DNA of 39,329 bases, from the IMG/VR virus record IMGVR_UViG_3300043409_000417, positions 1 to 39,329 of that record, one strand, 5' to 3'. This stretch comes from a virus. The notes under the pieces are model-generated. The model did not search any database. It had not been told where the DNA came from and worked only from the letters and a program-made list of their open reading frames with translations. This document shows positions 12,721 through 20,201 of the stretch, one piece after another (the first letter of the stretch is position 1; each line of letters opens with the position of its first letter). The position numbers and the translations under genes were made by a program.

Positions 12721-12907
12721 CAGGTAGTTCTCCTTTAAGGTAGCGTTCTGCCGCTAGGTGGAAGGCTGACCCTCCGACAAAGTACCAAGCTGTTTCAGTA
12801 GGTACTTTCAATTCCCGTTCAAGTTGCCATGACTTACCGCACTTAACCCAGGATATAAATGACGAGAAGGATCTGTGTCCTATCGTTGTTTCTTTTAATA
12901 TTCCCAT
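12713..12907 (-). CDS. RecB/Cas4-like nuclease, N-terminal portion, 64 aa
   Basis: The first early gene. Residues SFSSFISWVKCGKSWQLE contain the usual N-terminal Cys (C23) of an iron-staple nuclease, and GGSAFHLAAERYL contains motif I His (H50). The ORF ends in KGELPDA, where the catalytic portion begins eight bases earlier in the +1 frame. Together they make a 290-residue enzyme of normal length. Either two subunits assemble, a frameshift joins them, or the sequence has an indel. The ATG at 12907 is preferred over GTG 12922 because a -10 box overlaps the latter. Confidence 0.72.
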   Translation of the reverse strand: MGILKETTIGHRSFSSFISWVKCGKSWQLERELKVPTETAWYFVGGSAFHLAAERYLKGELPDA

Positions 12908-12913
12908 ACGCAC

Positions 12914-12943
12914 ACTGTACACACAGCGATTACACTATGTCAA
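12914..12943 (-). promoter_or_regulatory. Early - strand promoter, apparently leaderless
   Basis: Read on the - strand, TTGACA (12938-12943), an 18-base spacer and TACAGT (12914-12919) place +1 about seven bases on, at the A of ATG 12907. No Shine-Dalgarno precedes that ATG. This is the expected promoter of the operon running to 5284. Confidence 0.68.
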
Positions 12944-12964
12944 ACGAGCTGACAACGCCGTGAT

Positions 12965-12995
12965 TTGACAAGTTCCTTGAGGGTGTGAGTATAAT
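12965..12995 (+). promoter_or_regulatory. Divergent + strand promoter
   Basis: A perfect TTGACA (12965-12970) and perfect TATAAT (12990-12995) lie 19 bases apart, with predicted start near 13002. It points away from the early promoter and towards the late operon, but no ORF follows. The two -35 boxes form an inverted TGTCAAA...TTTGACA pair 21 bases apart. Confidence 0.6.
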
Positions 12996-13001
12996 ACGAG
13001 C

Positions 13002-13222
13002 GACAGCGAGTAAACAGGTAGGGCGATTCCATCGCCCAACAGGGCCATGGTTGGTAAACCCCTTATCCCTGTCACTTTACATAAGCTATACTTTATCAAA
13101 TCTATAAGCCCCCAGGAACGACGAAAAAGGGCCACCTGATACCGAAGTACCAAGTGACCCTTAAAGTCGCTTTACGTGGCGCTGTGCGCCAGCAATGGGT
13201 ATTTCACCCTATTGTTTATTAA
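13002..13222 (+). ncRNA. Candidate structured phage sRNA
   Basis: There is no coding frame behind the promoter at 12965. The predicted transcript folds into successive hairpins: GGGCGAT/ATCGCCC (13021-13037), ACAGGG/CCCTGT (13039-13072) with inner GGTT/AACC, a 16-bp stem with a TTCG-complement loop (13127-13162), TGGCGC/GCGCCA (13177-13191), and a final CAAT-GGGT/ACCC-ATTG hairpin before TTTATTAAGTTTT. A promoter, dense pairing and a terminator together suggest a regulatory RNA, perhaps opposing late readthrough. No expression evidence exists here. Confidence 0.5.
13124..13162 (-). terminator. Strong terminator of the late operon
   Basis: On the - strand a 16-bp stem (three G-U pairs) closed by a UUCG tetraloop is followed by CCTTTTT. 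It lies 64 bases past the endolysin stop and separates late from early transcription. Confidence 0.88.
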
Positions 13223-13227
13223 GTTTT
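13193..13227 (+). terminator. Candidate + strand terminator
   Basis: CAATGGGT (13193-13200) pairs with ACCCTATTG (13206-13214, one bulged base) and TTTATTAAGTTTT follows. It would end the candidate sRNA just before the endolysin stop codon on the other strand. Confidence 0.45.
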
Positions 13228-13633
13228 ATTTTGCACTAATTATGGCTGCTGGGTTTAGGCCTCCACCTTTTTTCCAGCCTGGACCCTTTTGTAATTCCAT
13301 ATGAAGATGTGGACCTGTGACATTTCCTTCTGCCCCAACCTTCCCAATTATATCTCCAACTAAAAGAGCCTGGCCAACCTCGACAATATTGGAAGATAGA
13401 TGGGCAAATAAAAGGTGTCCACCTGCAACCTTGACTAGCACGGAGTGCTTGCCAAAGGCAGCACCCCAGCACTGACCAACCTTGACTACCTTGCCAGCTA
13501 CAGGGGCAACAACTACTGCGCCAACTGGTGCAGCATAGTCAACTCCTTCATGGCGACCAGAGGACCAGCGAGTCCCTGCAACTCCAAAGGGTGTTGTAAT
13601 TTTGTACTTTTTATTTTTCATTGGTGAGGCCAT
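13226..13633 (-). CDS. M23 (LytM/lysostaphin-like) endolysin, 135 aa
   Basis: A single M23 metallopeptidase domain fills the protein. Zinc ligands are H28 and D32 (RHEGVD) and H111 of HLH (109-111), with H78 in FAHLS as the catalytic partner. M23 enzymes cleave peptide cross-bridges of peptidoglycan. There is no signal peptide, so release through a holin is expected; membrane-protein genes lie directly upstream. The ATG overlaps the holin stop (TAATG). It is the last late gene before the terminator. Confidence 0.9.
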   Translation of the reverse strand: MASPMKNKKYKITTPFGVAGTRWSSGRHEGVDYAAPVGAVVVAPVAGKVVKVGQCWGAAFGKHSVLVKVAGGHLLFAHLSSNIVEVGQALLVGDIIGKVGAEGNVTGPHLHMELQKGPGWKKGGGLNPAAIISAK

Positions 13634-13848
13634 TATTTAACTTTTCCGTACCGTGCATCCATAGCATTAACATAGTTAATTGCTACTGGAAGTGCAGCAC
13701 CTATAGCAACAATGAGAATTGGGTCTAAATTAAAAGATGTAAGGTTGTCTAATATGTAAACAAGTGAGGCACCTAGTGCTGTCTTAAAGATACCACCAAG
13801 CGGGCTATCAGCTAGCCAGATACCAAGTTTAATCATTATGTCTGACAT
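13633..13848 (-). CDS. Holin-like membrane protein, 71 aa
   Basis: I use the ATG at 13848, 12 bases after GGAG; an upstream in-frame ATG at 13884 has no ribosome-binding site. Two hydrophobic stretches (about residues 18-33 and 43-60) separated by a short polar turn, and a charged C-terminus, fit a class II holin. It overlaps the preceding coiled-coil protein and is followed by the endolysin. Confidence 0.68.
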   Translation of the reverse strand: MSDIMIKLGIWLADSPLGGIFKTALGASLVYILDNLTSFNLDPILIVAIGAALPVAINYVNAMDARYGKVK

Positions 13849-14137
13849 GTTCTTTGAACTCTCCTTTGAGTTGAGATAAATCATTACTTACGTTGTCTAA
13901 TTTTGTGTCTATGTGTTTTAAGTTATTTGAAATGTTGTTGACCGCTTCGCGCAAGCCACCACCATTAGGCCCAAATTGAGATTCAATACGGTCAAGTCTT
14001 ATTTCCAAAATATCTGAGCGAGCTGCGCTGTTAGCTTGGTGTTGATCTATCTTTCGCCAGATCTTCCACAACGCAAACAACATGCCCCCAACGACAGATA
14101 GTATTTGTGCAACACTTGTCCAGTATTCAATGTCCAT
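13829..14137 (-). CDS. Membrane-anchored coiled-coil protein, 102 aa
   Basis: One transmembrane segment near residues 7-25, then a basic junction, then a long coiled coil (about 45-95) with regularly spaced Leu/Ile. This layout is common in phage holin-like or lysis accessory proteins next to endolysins. It starts with TAATG overlap of the nozzle-like gene. It could be an antiholin or spanin-like factor. Confidence 0.62.
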   Translation of the reverse strand: MDIEYWTSVAQILSVVGGMLFALWKIWRKIDQHQANSAARSDILEIRLDRIESQFGPNGGGLREAVNNISNNLKHIDTKLDNVSNDLSQLKGEFKEHVRHND

Positions 14138-16050
14138 TAGGTTGTCCTGATTTGAACGTAAATGATTCCACCAAATCCCTGAAACCTACGGTCAGGTGGA
14201 GACACACGATCAAAGGTAATTTTTTCAATTAGACCTTCGATTTGTTCACCACTTGTAAAGTCTTGAACGATTATGGTGTCACCGTTAGATTCAATGTCCT
14301 CTAGTGCGCTTAATCGCAACCAAGCACGGCCATCCCAACCAACAATAATGTTGTTGCGATCTTGCTCAAAGTCATAACACATCAAGGGTATTGAGATACT
14401 TCGAGTGCGCTTATTAGCGGGTAATGATTTAACTTGATAGCCAACCATGCCTCCACCCAGGGAGGTATCAATAGAGCTTCGGTTCAAGGTAAACCTAAAG
14501 GCTAGCTGCTCTTGCGCTGTAGTGAGGTTAGTTGTAAAGTCTTGATCTGCTGATTCCTCATTAGATACAGTTACAATACTTGTTACGTTTCCATCTTTAG
14601 TGACAGTTGAAATTCCTACTGACCCATAAGACGGAGAAACTATACGTACTTTAATTAACTTAAAGTGCTTTTTCTCCATGGTGTTGTAACGAATTGCGCC
14701 AGTGTCTAGGTATCCAGATGCAACCAACTGTGTTGGGTGCTGAAAGAACAAACCAGCATCTTTAACAATAAAAGCAAGGCGATTGGTTTCACCTATAAAG
14801 GCTATGGTATTACAATTACCAGTTGCTTCTGATGCTAAGTCATTAGCGTATGGATACAACCCATCACTATTGGGTGTGGATAGATCAATACGGATCAATC
14901 CAGATTTACCATCAATGTCTTGAGTTACGGTTGCGTAAGCAAAGCGATCCTGGAAAGCAAAGCCACTAACGTGGGCATTTGAACCCTGATTACTATGTTT
15001 ATAAGTTAAACCGCCGTAAGCTATGTTTCCCGCAGAATCTATTATACCTATACGTACACCCTTATTAGTTCCAATGAGCATGTACTTACCAAGGTAAGTG
15101 CCAAGGCTAGTTACATGTTCTTCATCTGGAAAGTCTGCTGCTGTTACGGCAGAAGTTAATGTGGGTAATGTGCCATCAGTGTTAAGGCTTATCTTGTAGA
15201 TAGCGGAAGACGTACCCGCATAACCCGATGCGTAAATTGCAGTTGGACCCTCAACAATCGAGGTCCATTTCCAGTTTGAGTTCGGGTGTGTGTAAAGGGC
15301 AGTTGGTAATGTTGGCCCGCCAGTTATCAACTGGTATAAAGATACGCCTACGGCAGAAAACAAACGCTGCTTAACCCAGCCCATAGTTACGTTAGCTGTA
15401 CCCGTATCCCAGATTTTAGATCCAGTACCTACGCCAGTTAAAAGTCCCTTGTAAATACCAGTACTATTTGCTGCGTAATAATTTGTGCCATCTTGCGCCA
15501 AGGAAACTATGTTAGAACCAGATCCACCATAAGTTACAGTGGTTACGGTTCCTGTAGAACCTGTAGGAGCAACGCGACTAAGAGTTGAACCATCGGATGC
15601 AAACACACAGGACACATTGTTTCCGTCAATAGCTCCGATAAGTTCATTCCTATCGGTTACTGCAAGAACATTAACTACATCAGAAAGTAAAGTTGCCTCG
15701 CCTGGAGTCCAGACGTTTACACCGTTTGATTTATTAAACCTGTAAATAACATCTTCACCTTGCAATGGTTCAAGGTAGTTAATACCTGCGCCTAAATGCC
15801 AAGAAGACTGGGACCGAAGCCACCAGCCTTCAAAGGTTTGCTCACCTGGTTGTTGGGTGAGATCCAACTGTTGTCGTTTATACGACGCAGTTTCCCTGTG
15901 ATAGGGATACTTGTCAGAAGCACCCAAGAAGAATGGTTCACCGCCAATAGCTATGTCATACACATTATTTTGATTTGTGTAGAGAGTGCTAGTTTGAGGT
16001 GGACGACCTATGGGATTGACTGGATCTTCGGTAATACTGTATTCAGCCAT
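14137..16050 (-). CDS. Tail nozzle/hub-like beta protein, 637 aa
   Basis: A large beta-rich protein without transmembrane segments. The middle (about 100-430) has irregular repeats of the form (V/I)xxL(A/G)xxxxxxY.A, suggestive of a beta-propeller, and the C-terminus ends with FDRVSPPDRRFQGFGG. In short-tailed phages the nozzle (T7 gp12 class) is such a propeller protein of similar size. Position near fibre and lysis genes fits. Assignment is by shape and context only. Confidence 0.5.
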   Translation of the reverse strand: MAEYSITEDPVNPIGRPPQTSTLYTNQNNVYDIAIGGEPFFLGASDKYPYHRETASYKRQQLDLTQQPGEQTFEGWWLRSQSSWHLGAGINYLEPLQGEDVIYRFNKSNGVNVWTPGEATLLSDVVNVLAVTDRNELIGAIDGNNVSCVFASDGSTLSRVAPTGSTGTVTTVTYGGSGSNIVSLAQDGTNYYAANSTGIYKGLLTGVGTGSKIWDTGTANVTMGWVKQRLFSAVGVSLYQLITGGPTLPTALYTHPNSNWKWTSIVEGPTAIYASGYAGTSSAIYKISLNTDGTLPTLTSAVTAADFPDEEHVTSLGTYLGKYMLIGTNKGVRIGIIDSAGNIAYGGLTYKHSNQGSNAHVSGFAFQDRFAYATVTQDIDGKSGLIRIDLSTPNSDGLYPYANDLASEATGNCNTIAFIGETNRLAFIVKDAGLFFQHPTQLVASGYLDTGAIRYNTMEKKHFKLIKVRIVSPSYGSVGISTVTKDGNVTSIVTVSNEESADQDFTTNLTTAQEQLAFRFTLNRSSIDTSLGGGMVGYQVKSLPANKRTRSISIPLMCYDFEQDRNNIIVGWDGRAWLRLSALEDIESNGDTIIVQDFTSGEQIEGLIEKITFDRVSPPDRRFQGFGGIIYVQIRTT

Positions 16051-16081
16051 GTCAGTCCTTAAATAAATTGCGTAATAGTAA

Positions 16082-16375
16082 TTACATCACTGCTAAAATT
16101 GCAGCAGCCTTTGCGCGTTCAACAATTTCGGTTTTAAGCAAGTTTGTTATTTGGTCAAATTGTTGTAGAACAGCAAGACGCTCTAACCTGTCCATTGGGC
16201 ATTGACGGGCTGCTTCTTGTGATTCCACACCTTTTAGATGAACCAAGTCACTATCCCACTCGCCATCAAGTGTTGCTAGTAATGTTTGATAAGTAAGTAC
16301 ATTTGCTGCATAAGATGCAACTTCTAATGCTCTTGCTTCTTTTGGTGTTAACTCTGGTGCTATTATTTCTGTCAT
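16082..16375 (-). CDS. Helical hypothetical protein, 97 aa
   Basis: AAAGGA precedes the ATG. The protein is nearly all helical and Ala/Leu/Glu-rich, with heptad-like spacing (residues 11-35 and 62-95). It may be a chaperone or a trimerising accessory of the tail fibres, judging only from its place between the propeller and nozzle genes. No family recognised. Confidence 0.6.
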   Translation of the reverse strand: MTEIIAPELTPKEARALEVASYAANVLTYQTLLATLDGEWDSDLVHLKGVESQEAARQCPMDRLERLAVLQQFDQITNLLKTEIVERAKAAAILAVM

Positions 16376-16410
16376 TTTTTTCCTTTGTTAGTTGTCGGAT
16401 GAAAGTTCCG

Positions 16411-17439
16411 TTAAGTAAAGTCACCTAAGGTACCGCCCCCACCTGGTACTGAAGCTGGGTCTGCGTATTTTGTACCGAATCCTGCGCTCCATGGATAGAC
16501 CGCAATAAATGGGGACAATGTTGTTGACCAATACATTGCTATATTAGTTCCTGCTCTGTTGAAAGTAACACCACGACAGTTAGAACCAAATAATGTTGCA
16601 GGGTTTGCGTATTTTGTACCGAATCCAGCACTCCATGGGTAGACCGCAATGGCTGGAGAACTACTGTGACCAACCGCTATATCAGTTCCTGCTGGGTTAA
16701 AAGTAACGCATTGCCCAGAACTAACTGGCAATGTTGCAGGGTTTGCATATTTTGTACCAAACCCTGCAGACCAAGGATAAGTAGTTATAAATGGTGTAAT
16801 GGAATGAGCAAACGCTATATCAGTTCCTGCTGGGTTAAATGCAACAGAATTACCCGCACCGCTGCCCCCTGCTGGAAGCGTAGCGGGGTTCGCGTACTTA
16901 GTGCCGAATCCAGAAGACCACGGGTAAGTAGAAATAAATGGTGTGTTTAGATGACCAACTGCTATTGCGGTTCCCGCTGGGTTAAAAGTAACACCAACAG
17001 CATTACCTGCTGGAAGCGTAACGGGATCTGCATACTTAGTACCAAACCCAGAAGACCACGGGTAGACACTTATTAGTGGTGACGTACCGTGAGTAACTGC
17101 AATAGTATCTCCTGCTTCATTAAAAGTAACTATACGCGCATCACCCGCTGGAAGCGTTCCAGGGTTTGCGTACTTAGTTCCAAACCCTGTACTACTCCAC
17201 GGATAAACAGTTATAAATGGTGTAACGGCATGAGCAATCGCTAATGCGGTTAGTGCTGGGTTAAAAGAACCACTACCAGATGACCCGCTACCCGCTGGAA
17301 GCGTTCCAGGGTCTGCATATTTTGTACCGAACCCTCCAACCCAGGGATAGACAGTTACAAATGGCGAAGTGCTATGGGGATATGCAATAAATGTAGCAAG
17401 TGCCCTAAAAGCACTTGCAATAATTCCTAAGATTGGCAT
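16411..17439 (-). CDS. Seven-repeat beta-propeller protein, 342 aa
   Basis: I start at ATG 17439, which overlaps the preceding stop (TAATG); a TTG at 17466 is the alternative. The protein is built from seven units of about 40-47 residues, each with a VTFNPAGT-DIAVGH-like strand pair followed by YPWS-GFGTKY. Seven such WD40-like units predict a closed seven-bladed propeller. The near-identical repeats look recently amplified. Among fibre genes it may be a receptor- or glycan-binding tail-tip protein. Confidence 0.75.
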   Translation of the reverse strand: MPILGIIASAFRALATFIAYPHSTSPFVTVYPWVGGFGTKYADPGTLPAGSGSSGSGSFNPALTALAIAHAVTPFITVYPWSSTGFGTKYANPGTLPAGDARIVTFNEAGDTIAVTHGTSPLISVYPWSSGFGTKYADPVTLPAGNAVGVTFNPAGTAIAVGHLNTPFISTYPWSSGFGTKYANPATLPAGGSGAGNSVAFNPAGTDIAFAHSITPFITTYPWSAGFGTKYANPATLPVSSGQCVTFNPAGTDIAVGHSSSPAIAVYPWSAGFGTKYANPATLFGSNCRGVTFNRAGTNIAMYWSTTLSPFIAVYPWSAGFGTKYADPASVPGGGGTLGDFT

Positions 17440-18482
17440 TAGAGAAGGTCTCCAAATACTATCCAAGAGTCAGCGGCTAACTTTTTACATGTAGCACCAG
17501 AGTTAACTGCACGAAGTTTAGGTGTATTTGACACTATGGCTGTTGAGATAACTGTGGTAGTTCCAGGAGTTACAGCACCAATGGTAGGTTGCCCTGCGCC
17601 AGTAATCCAAAATACGTTTATTTCAGTTCCTACGGCAAAGTTAAATGTTGCATCAGTTGGAATGTTAAACTGTTGAGTTGCCGCATTATTCATTGAGAAT
17701 AACTTACCTTCATCGCCAGATGCAAAAGTATAACTAGCAGTTTTAGCCGTGTACGTAGAAGCTAGTGGTGCCTTGGAATCTAACTGCGTTTGAATGGCAG
17801 ATGTAACACCATCTACGTAACTTATTTCAGTAGAACTAACTGTTGAAGATACTGCTAACTTAGTCCAATCAATAGCGGCACTAGCGTTAATGTCAGCATT
17901 AACAATGGCTCCATCGGCAATCATTACCGAGGTAACCGTACCCGTAGGTAGTATTACGGTTCCAGTAAACGTCGGACTAGCAAGAGGCGCTTTTAAGGCA
18001 AGGTCAGTTGTAAGGTTAGTCACTGCTGATTGAGCAACAGTTAATGTGTTACTTGCGCTGCTTATGGTTTTATTGGTTAGTGTTTGTGTATCTGTTGTGC
18101 CAACAACAGTGCCAGTAAGACCATGAACAGTAGCGGTAGCAGCAATGTGTGCTTGAGCTTCGGTTAGATCACGTGCAGAAATAACATGCTTAACTACTTC
18201 CGCTGCATTGTGAGCCACAGCAGTTGTACCATCTACGCCACGACCAGCAATGTTAGCACCACCAGCAACGGTTGTACCTACGGTAAGGGTTGTGCTGGAT
18301 GCGGCTACAACAGTAACAAGTTCTTCGCTACTTGAGTCAAAACCAATGGCAAGGGTGTATGGGTATGAGGTCGGGAAGCCAGCCGTTGACGCAACAATAA
18401 ACGAGGTAGCTGTATTTGTAATTGAAGAACTTAATGTTGTATCAATAGCAACGGATGAATAGTAACGATTTATTGCTGGCAT
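17439..18482 (-). CDS. Tail fibre protein, 347 aa
   Basis: Thr/Ser/Ala-rich and beta-helical in character, with fibre segments such as [11 protein letters not shown] (165-175) and TQTLTNKTI. The last 100 residues (about 245-347) are homologous to the tip of the collagen-like fibre at 21390: both share [22 protein letters not shown](V/I)GT and AVTPGTTTV. The N-terminal 100 residues differ and probably attach to the tail. ATG start with stop overlap to the propeller gene. Confidence 0.75.
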   Translation of the reverse strand: MPAINRYYSSVAIDTTLSSSITNTATSFIVASTAGFPTSYPYTLAIGFDSSSEELVTVVAASSTTLTVGTTVAGGANIAGRGVDGTTAVAHNAAEVVKHVISARDLTEAQAHIAATATVHGLTGTVVGTTDTQTLTNKTISSASNTLTVAQSAVTNLTTDLALKAPLASPTFTGTVILPTGTVTSVMIADGAIVNADINASAAIDWTKLAVSSTVSSTEISYVDGVTSAIQTQLDSKAPLASTYTAKTASYTFASGDEGKLFSMNNAATQQFNIPTDATFNFAVGTEINVFWITGAGQPTIGAVTPGTTTVISTAIVSNTPKLRAVNSGATCKKLAADSWIVFGDLL

Positions 18483-18489
18483 AGTTTAC

Positions 18490-19377
18490 CTATCTTGTGT
18501 AATGAACGCGGGTTGGGAAATATTCTTGTTGACGACGTACCTCAGAATTTAAGCGATCTTTGTATTGAGCAAAGAGGTAGCGAGAAACTTGTGCGCCAGA
18601 ACCTGATGGGTTTGATTGGTCAAGTGCATCGGCCTCAACGGACATACCCGTAACTCTAGCTGCATCTAAGTATGCGGCTACGCGGTATGAAGCGCCGAGA
18701 AGGATTACTTCCTCCGAGGAAGAAGATAAACCTGAATCAACAAAATCATCTGAATTAAGTACAAGCTGACTTGGTTGCTTAGAGTAAACTACGTTTACTG
18801 TACGGCCAGGAACAATGCCATCGTAGATAGATAGCGATTTACCTGTGTTAAATGTTTGTGGGTTTGCGGTCTTGTCAATGCGCCAACGGCGTATTGGTAA
18901 CCATTCCTTTGTGGGACCTACAGTTTGCCAAGATACGGCAAGCACATCTATTGCATCTGATGGCAACTGGTAGGTAGATCGTGTAGCTACAAATGAGAAC
19001 GTGGTGTAGAACGTACCAAATAGATCTGGGTATACTCCAGAGATAGCGTTGTTAATTGCTTTTTTAATTACTACCCTTGGGTATGATGGGCTAATAACAA
19101 CACGTGCACCAACAGAATGTGGTGCTACTGTTGAGTTACGAAAGCCTCGACCAGATGGCGCAATGTAAGCAATACCAGCAGTGCGGTCAAAGCGATCAAC
19201 CCAAACAAGTTCATCGTCTATTTCTATAAGGCCACGCGATAAAACTGTACCGTCGTTTACTGTAAATTGTAGGTCTGCTTCAACCATGGCAACTGTTAAG
19301 AATGTTGCTTGGTCCTGGCGTTGAGTGTAACCAGCCACGTTAATGAGAACTTCATCAACCATGTCTCCAAAATTCAT
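18490..19377 (-). CDS. Putative head-tail connector/adaptor, 295 aa
   Basis: Alpha/beta protein starting by ATGA overlap. The N-terminal MNFGDMVDEVLINVAGY helix, a beta domain with LIEIDDELVWVDRF, and C-terminal helices (YRVAAYLDAARVTGM, YRLFAQYKDRL-type) resemble podovirus adaptor or gp6-like connector proteins. It sits between capsid-proximal small genes and fibre genes. Identification is tentative. Confidence 0.5.
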   Translation of the reverse strand: MNFGDMVDEVLINVAGYTQRQDQATFLTVAMVEADLQFTVNDGTVLSRGLIEIDDELVWVDRFDRTAGIAYIAPSGRGFRNSTVAPHSVGARVVISPSYPRVVIKKAINNAISGVYPDLFGTFYTTFSFVATRSTYQLPSDAIDVLAVSWQTVGPTKEWLPIRRWRIDKTANPQTFNTGKSLSIYDGIVPGRTVNVVYSKQPSQLVLNSDDFVDSGLSSSSEEVILLGASYRVAAYLDAARVTGMSVEADALDQSNPSGSGAQVSRYLFAQYKDRLNSEVRRQQEYFPTRVHYTR

Positions 19378-19628
19378 GCCGTAATCCTCGCTGCAGCTTC
19401 GTTCTCACCAAGGCCAGAAGTACCAGCCAATTTGTTTAGTGCGCCTTGAACAGCAAGACCAGATGTTCCAGCCTTGCTATTCAAAGCACCTTGAAGAGCC
19501 AGACCGCTAGTGCCAGCCCAAATGTTTGCAGCACCTTGAGAAGCATAACGTGGGACATTACTACTATCTAATGTTCCAGCTAAACGATTAAGGTGGTATT
19601 GCATTGTGCGTCCATCACCAGCAGCCAT
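19374..19628 (-). CDS. Small protein with AGTSGL repeats, 84 aa
   Basis: After an N-terminal segment (1-37), three copies of a 14-16-residue unit follow: AGTSGLALQGALN, AGTSGLAVQGALN, AGTSGLGEN. Similar short (L)QGALNxLAGTxGL units occur in small phage structural proteins, as I recall, without known role. Translationally coupled to the connector-like gene by ATGA. Confidence 0.62.
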   Translation of the reverse strand: MAAGDGRTMQYHLNRLAGTLDSSNVPRYASQGAANIWAGTSGLALQGALNSKAGTSGLAVQGALNKLAGTSGLGENEAAARITA

Positions 19629-19655
19629 AATTACTTACCCTTCTTTTTGAAATTA

Positions 19656-19769
19656 TTATTTAGAACCGCCAACGCCTTCGTAACCGCCACCTGGTTTGTC
19701 AGGCTTGCCAGTTAGCTTGTCGTTGATCTTTCCAATTTGAGTCTTATTGCATCCACATTCAACGCACAT
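19656..19769 (-). CDS. Small CxxCxC protein, 37 aa
   Basis: Starts MCVECGCN with three closely spaced Cys, then a Lys/Gly-rich tail ending GVGGSK. It lies one base after the basic peptide gene. No good Shine-Dalgarno is visible apart from AAGGG about ten bases upstream. It resembles zinc knuckles, but one Cys pair lacks partners in the chain. Confidence 0.5.
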   Translation of the reverse strand: MCVECGCNKTQIGKINDKLTGKPDKPGGGYEGVGGSK

Positions 19770-19770
19770 G

Positions 19771-19881
19771 TTATTTCTTGCCCTTCTTGCCGTATTCCAT
19801 TTTGCTTTCTTTCTTGCCCTCGGTCTTTTCGTGCTTAACCTTGGCTGTCTTTGACTTGTATTTCTCGCCCTTAACTGACAT
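19771..19881 (-). CDS. Lysine-rich peptide, 36 aa
   Basis: More than a third of the residues are Lys and there are no hydrophobic segments. The gene fits exactly between its neighbours. A basic peptide made with late genes may coat or neutralise DNA in the capsid, but this is speculation. Confidence 0.5.
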   Translation of the reverse strand: MSVKGEKYKSKTAKVKHEKTEGKKESKMEYGKKGKK

Positions 19882-19883
19882 GT

Positions 19884-20201
19884 CTATAGTCCAACTTCCT
19901 TCATAGTGCTTGCGGTTGCTTTATCTATTGTCTTTGCCGCTGGCATGGTACCTGCGTCATAGGCCCTGCCTAAAGTTTCACTAGCCTTTTCAGCCTCAAT
20001 GATCTGACCCATACGAGTACCTGCTGGCTGTATGCCCTGTGCCCTGGCATTGGCATAAGCATCAAGCTCGCCATTCCATTTAGCATTAGACATTGCTTTG
20101 CTACTAGCTGCATCTCCAGCGTTCATTTGGATGTTAGATGCACGTAAGCAATCACCCCATGTGGCGTGGTCTTGTGTGCGACAACCTGTTCTACATGCCA
20201 T
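19884..20201 (-). CDS. Protein with MACRTGC N-terminus, 105 aa
   Basis: Residues 1-24 carry MACRTGC, a DHATWGDC segment and a following helix; this module recurs in the 31-aa peptide at 21276. The remainder is helical and Ala-rich. The gene overlaps the glycosyltransferase by 11 bases. The three N-terminal Cys and His may hold a metal. Function unknown. Confidence 0.62.
   Translation of the reverse strand: MACRTGCRTQDHATWGDCLRASNIQMNAGDAASSKAMSNAKWNGELDAYANARAQGIQPAGTRMGQIIEAEKASETLGRAYDAGTMPAAKTIDKATASTMKEVGL

Noticed and set aside
12935-13153. 72-codon - strand ORF in the control gap
   Set aside because: Overlaps promoters, hairpins and terminator; composition is not coding-like.
13633-13884. 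Longer start for the holin-like gene at 13884
   Set aside because: No Shine-Dalgarno before it, and it would extend the overlap with the upstream coiled-coil gene.
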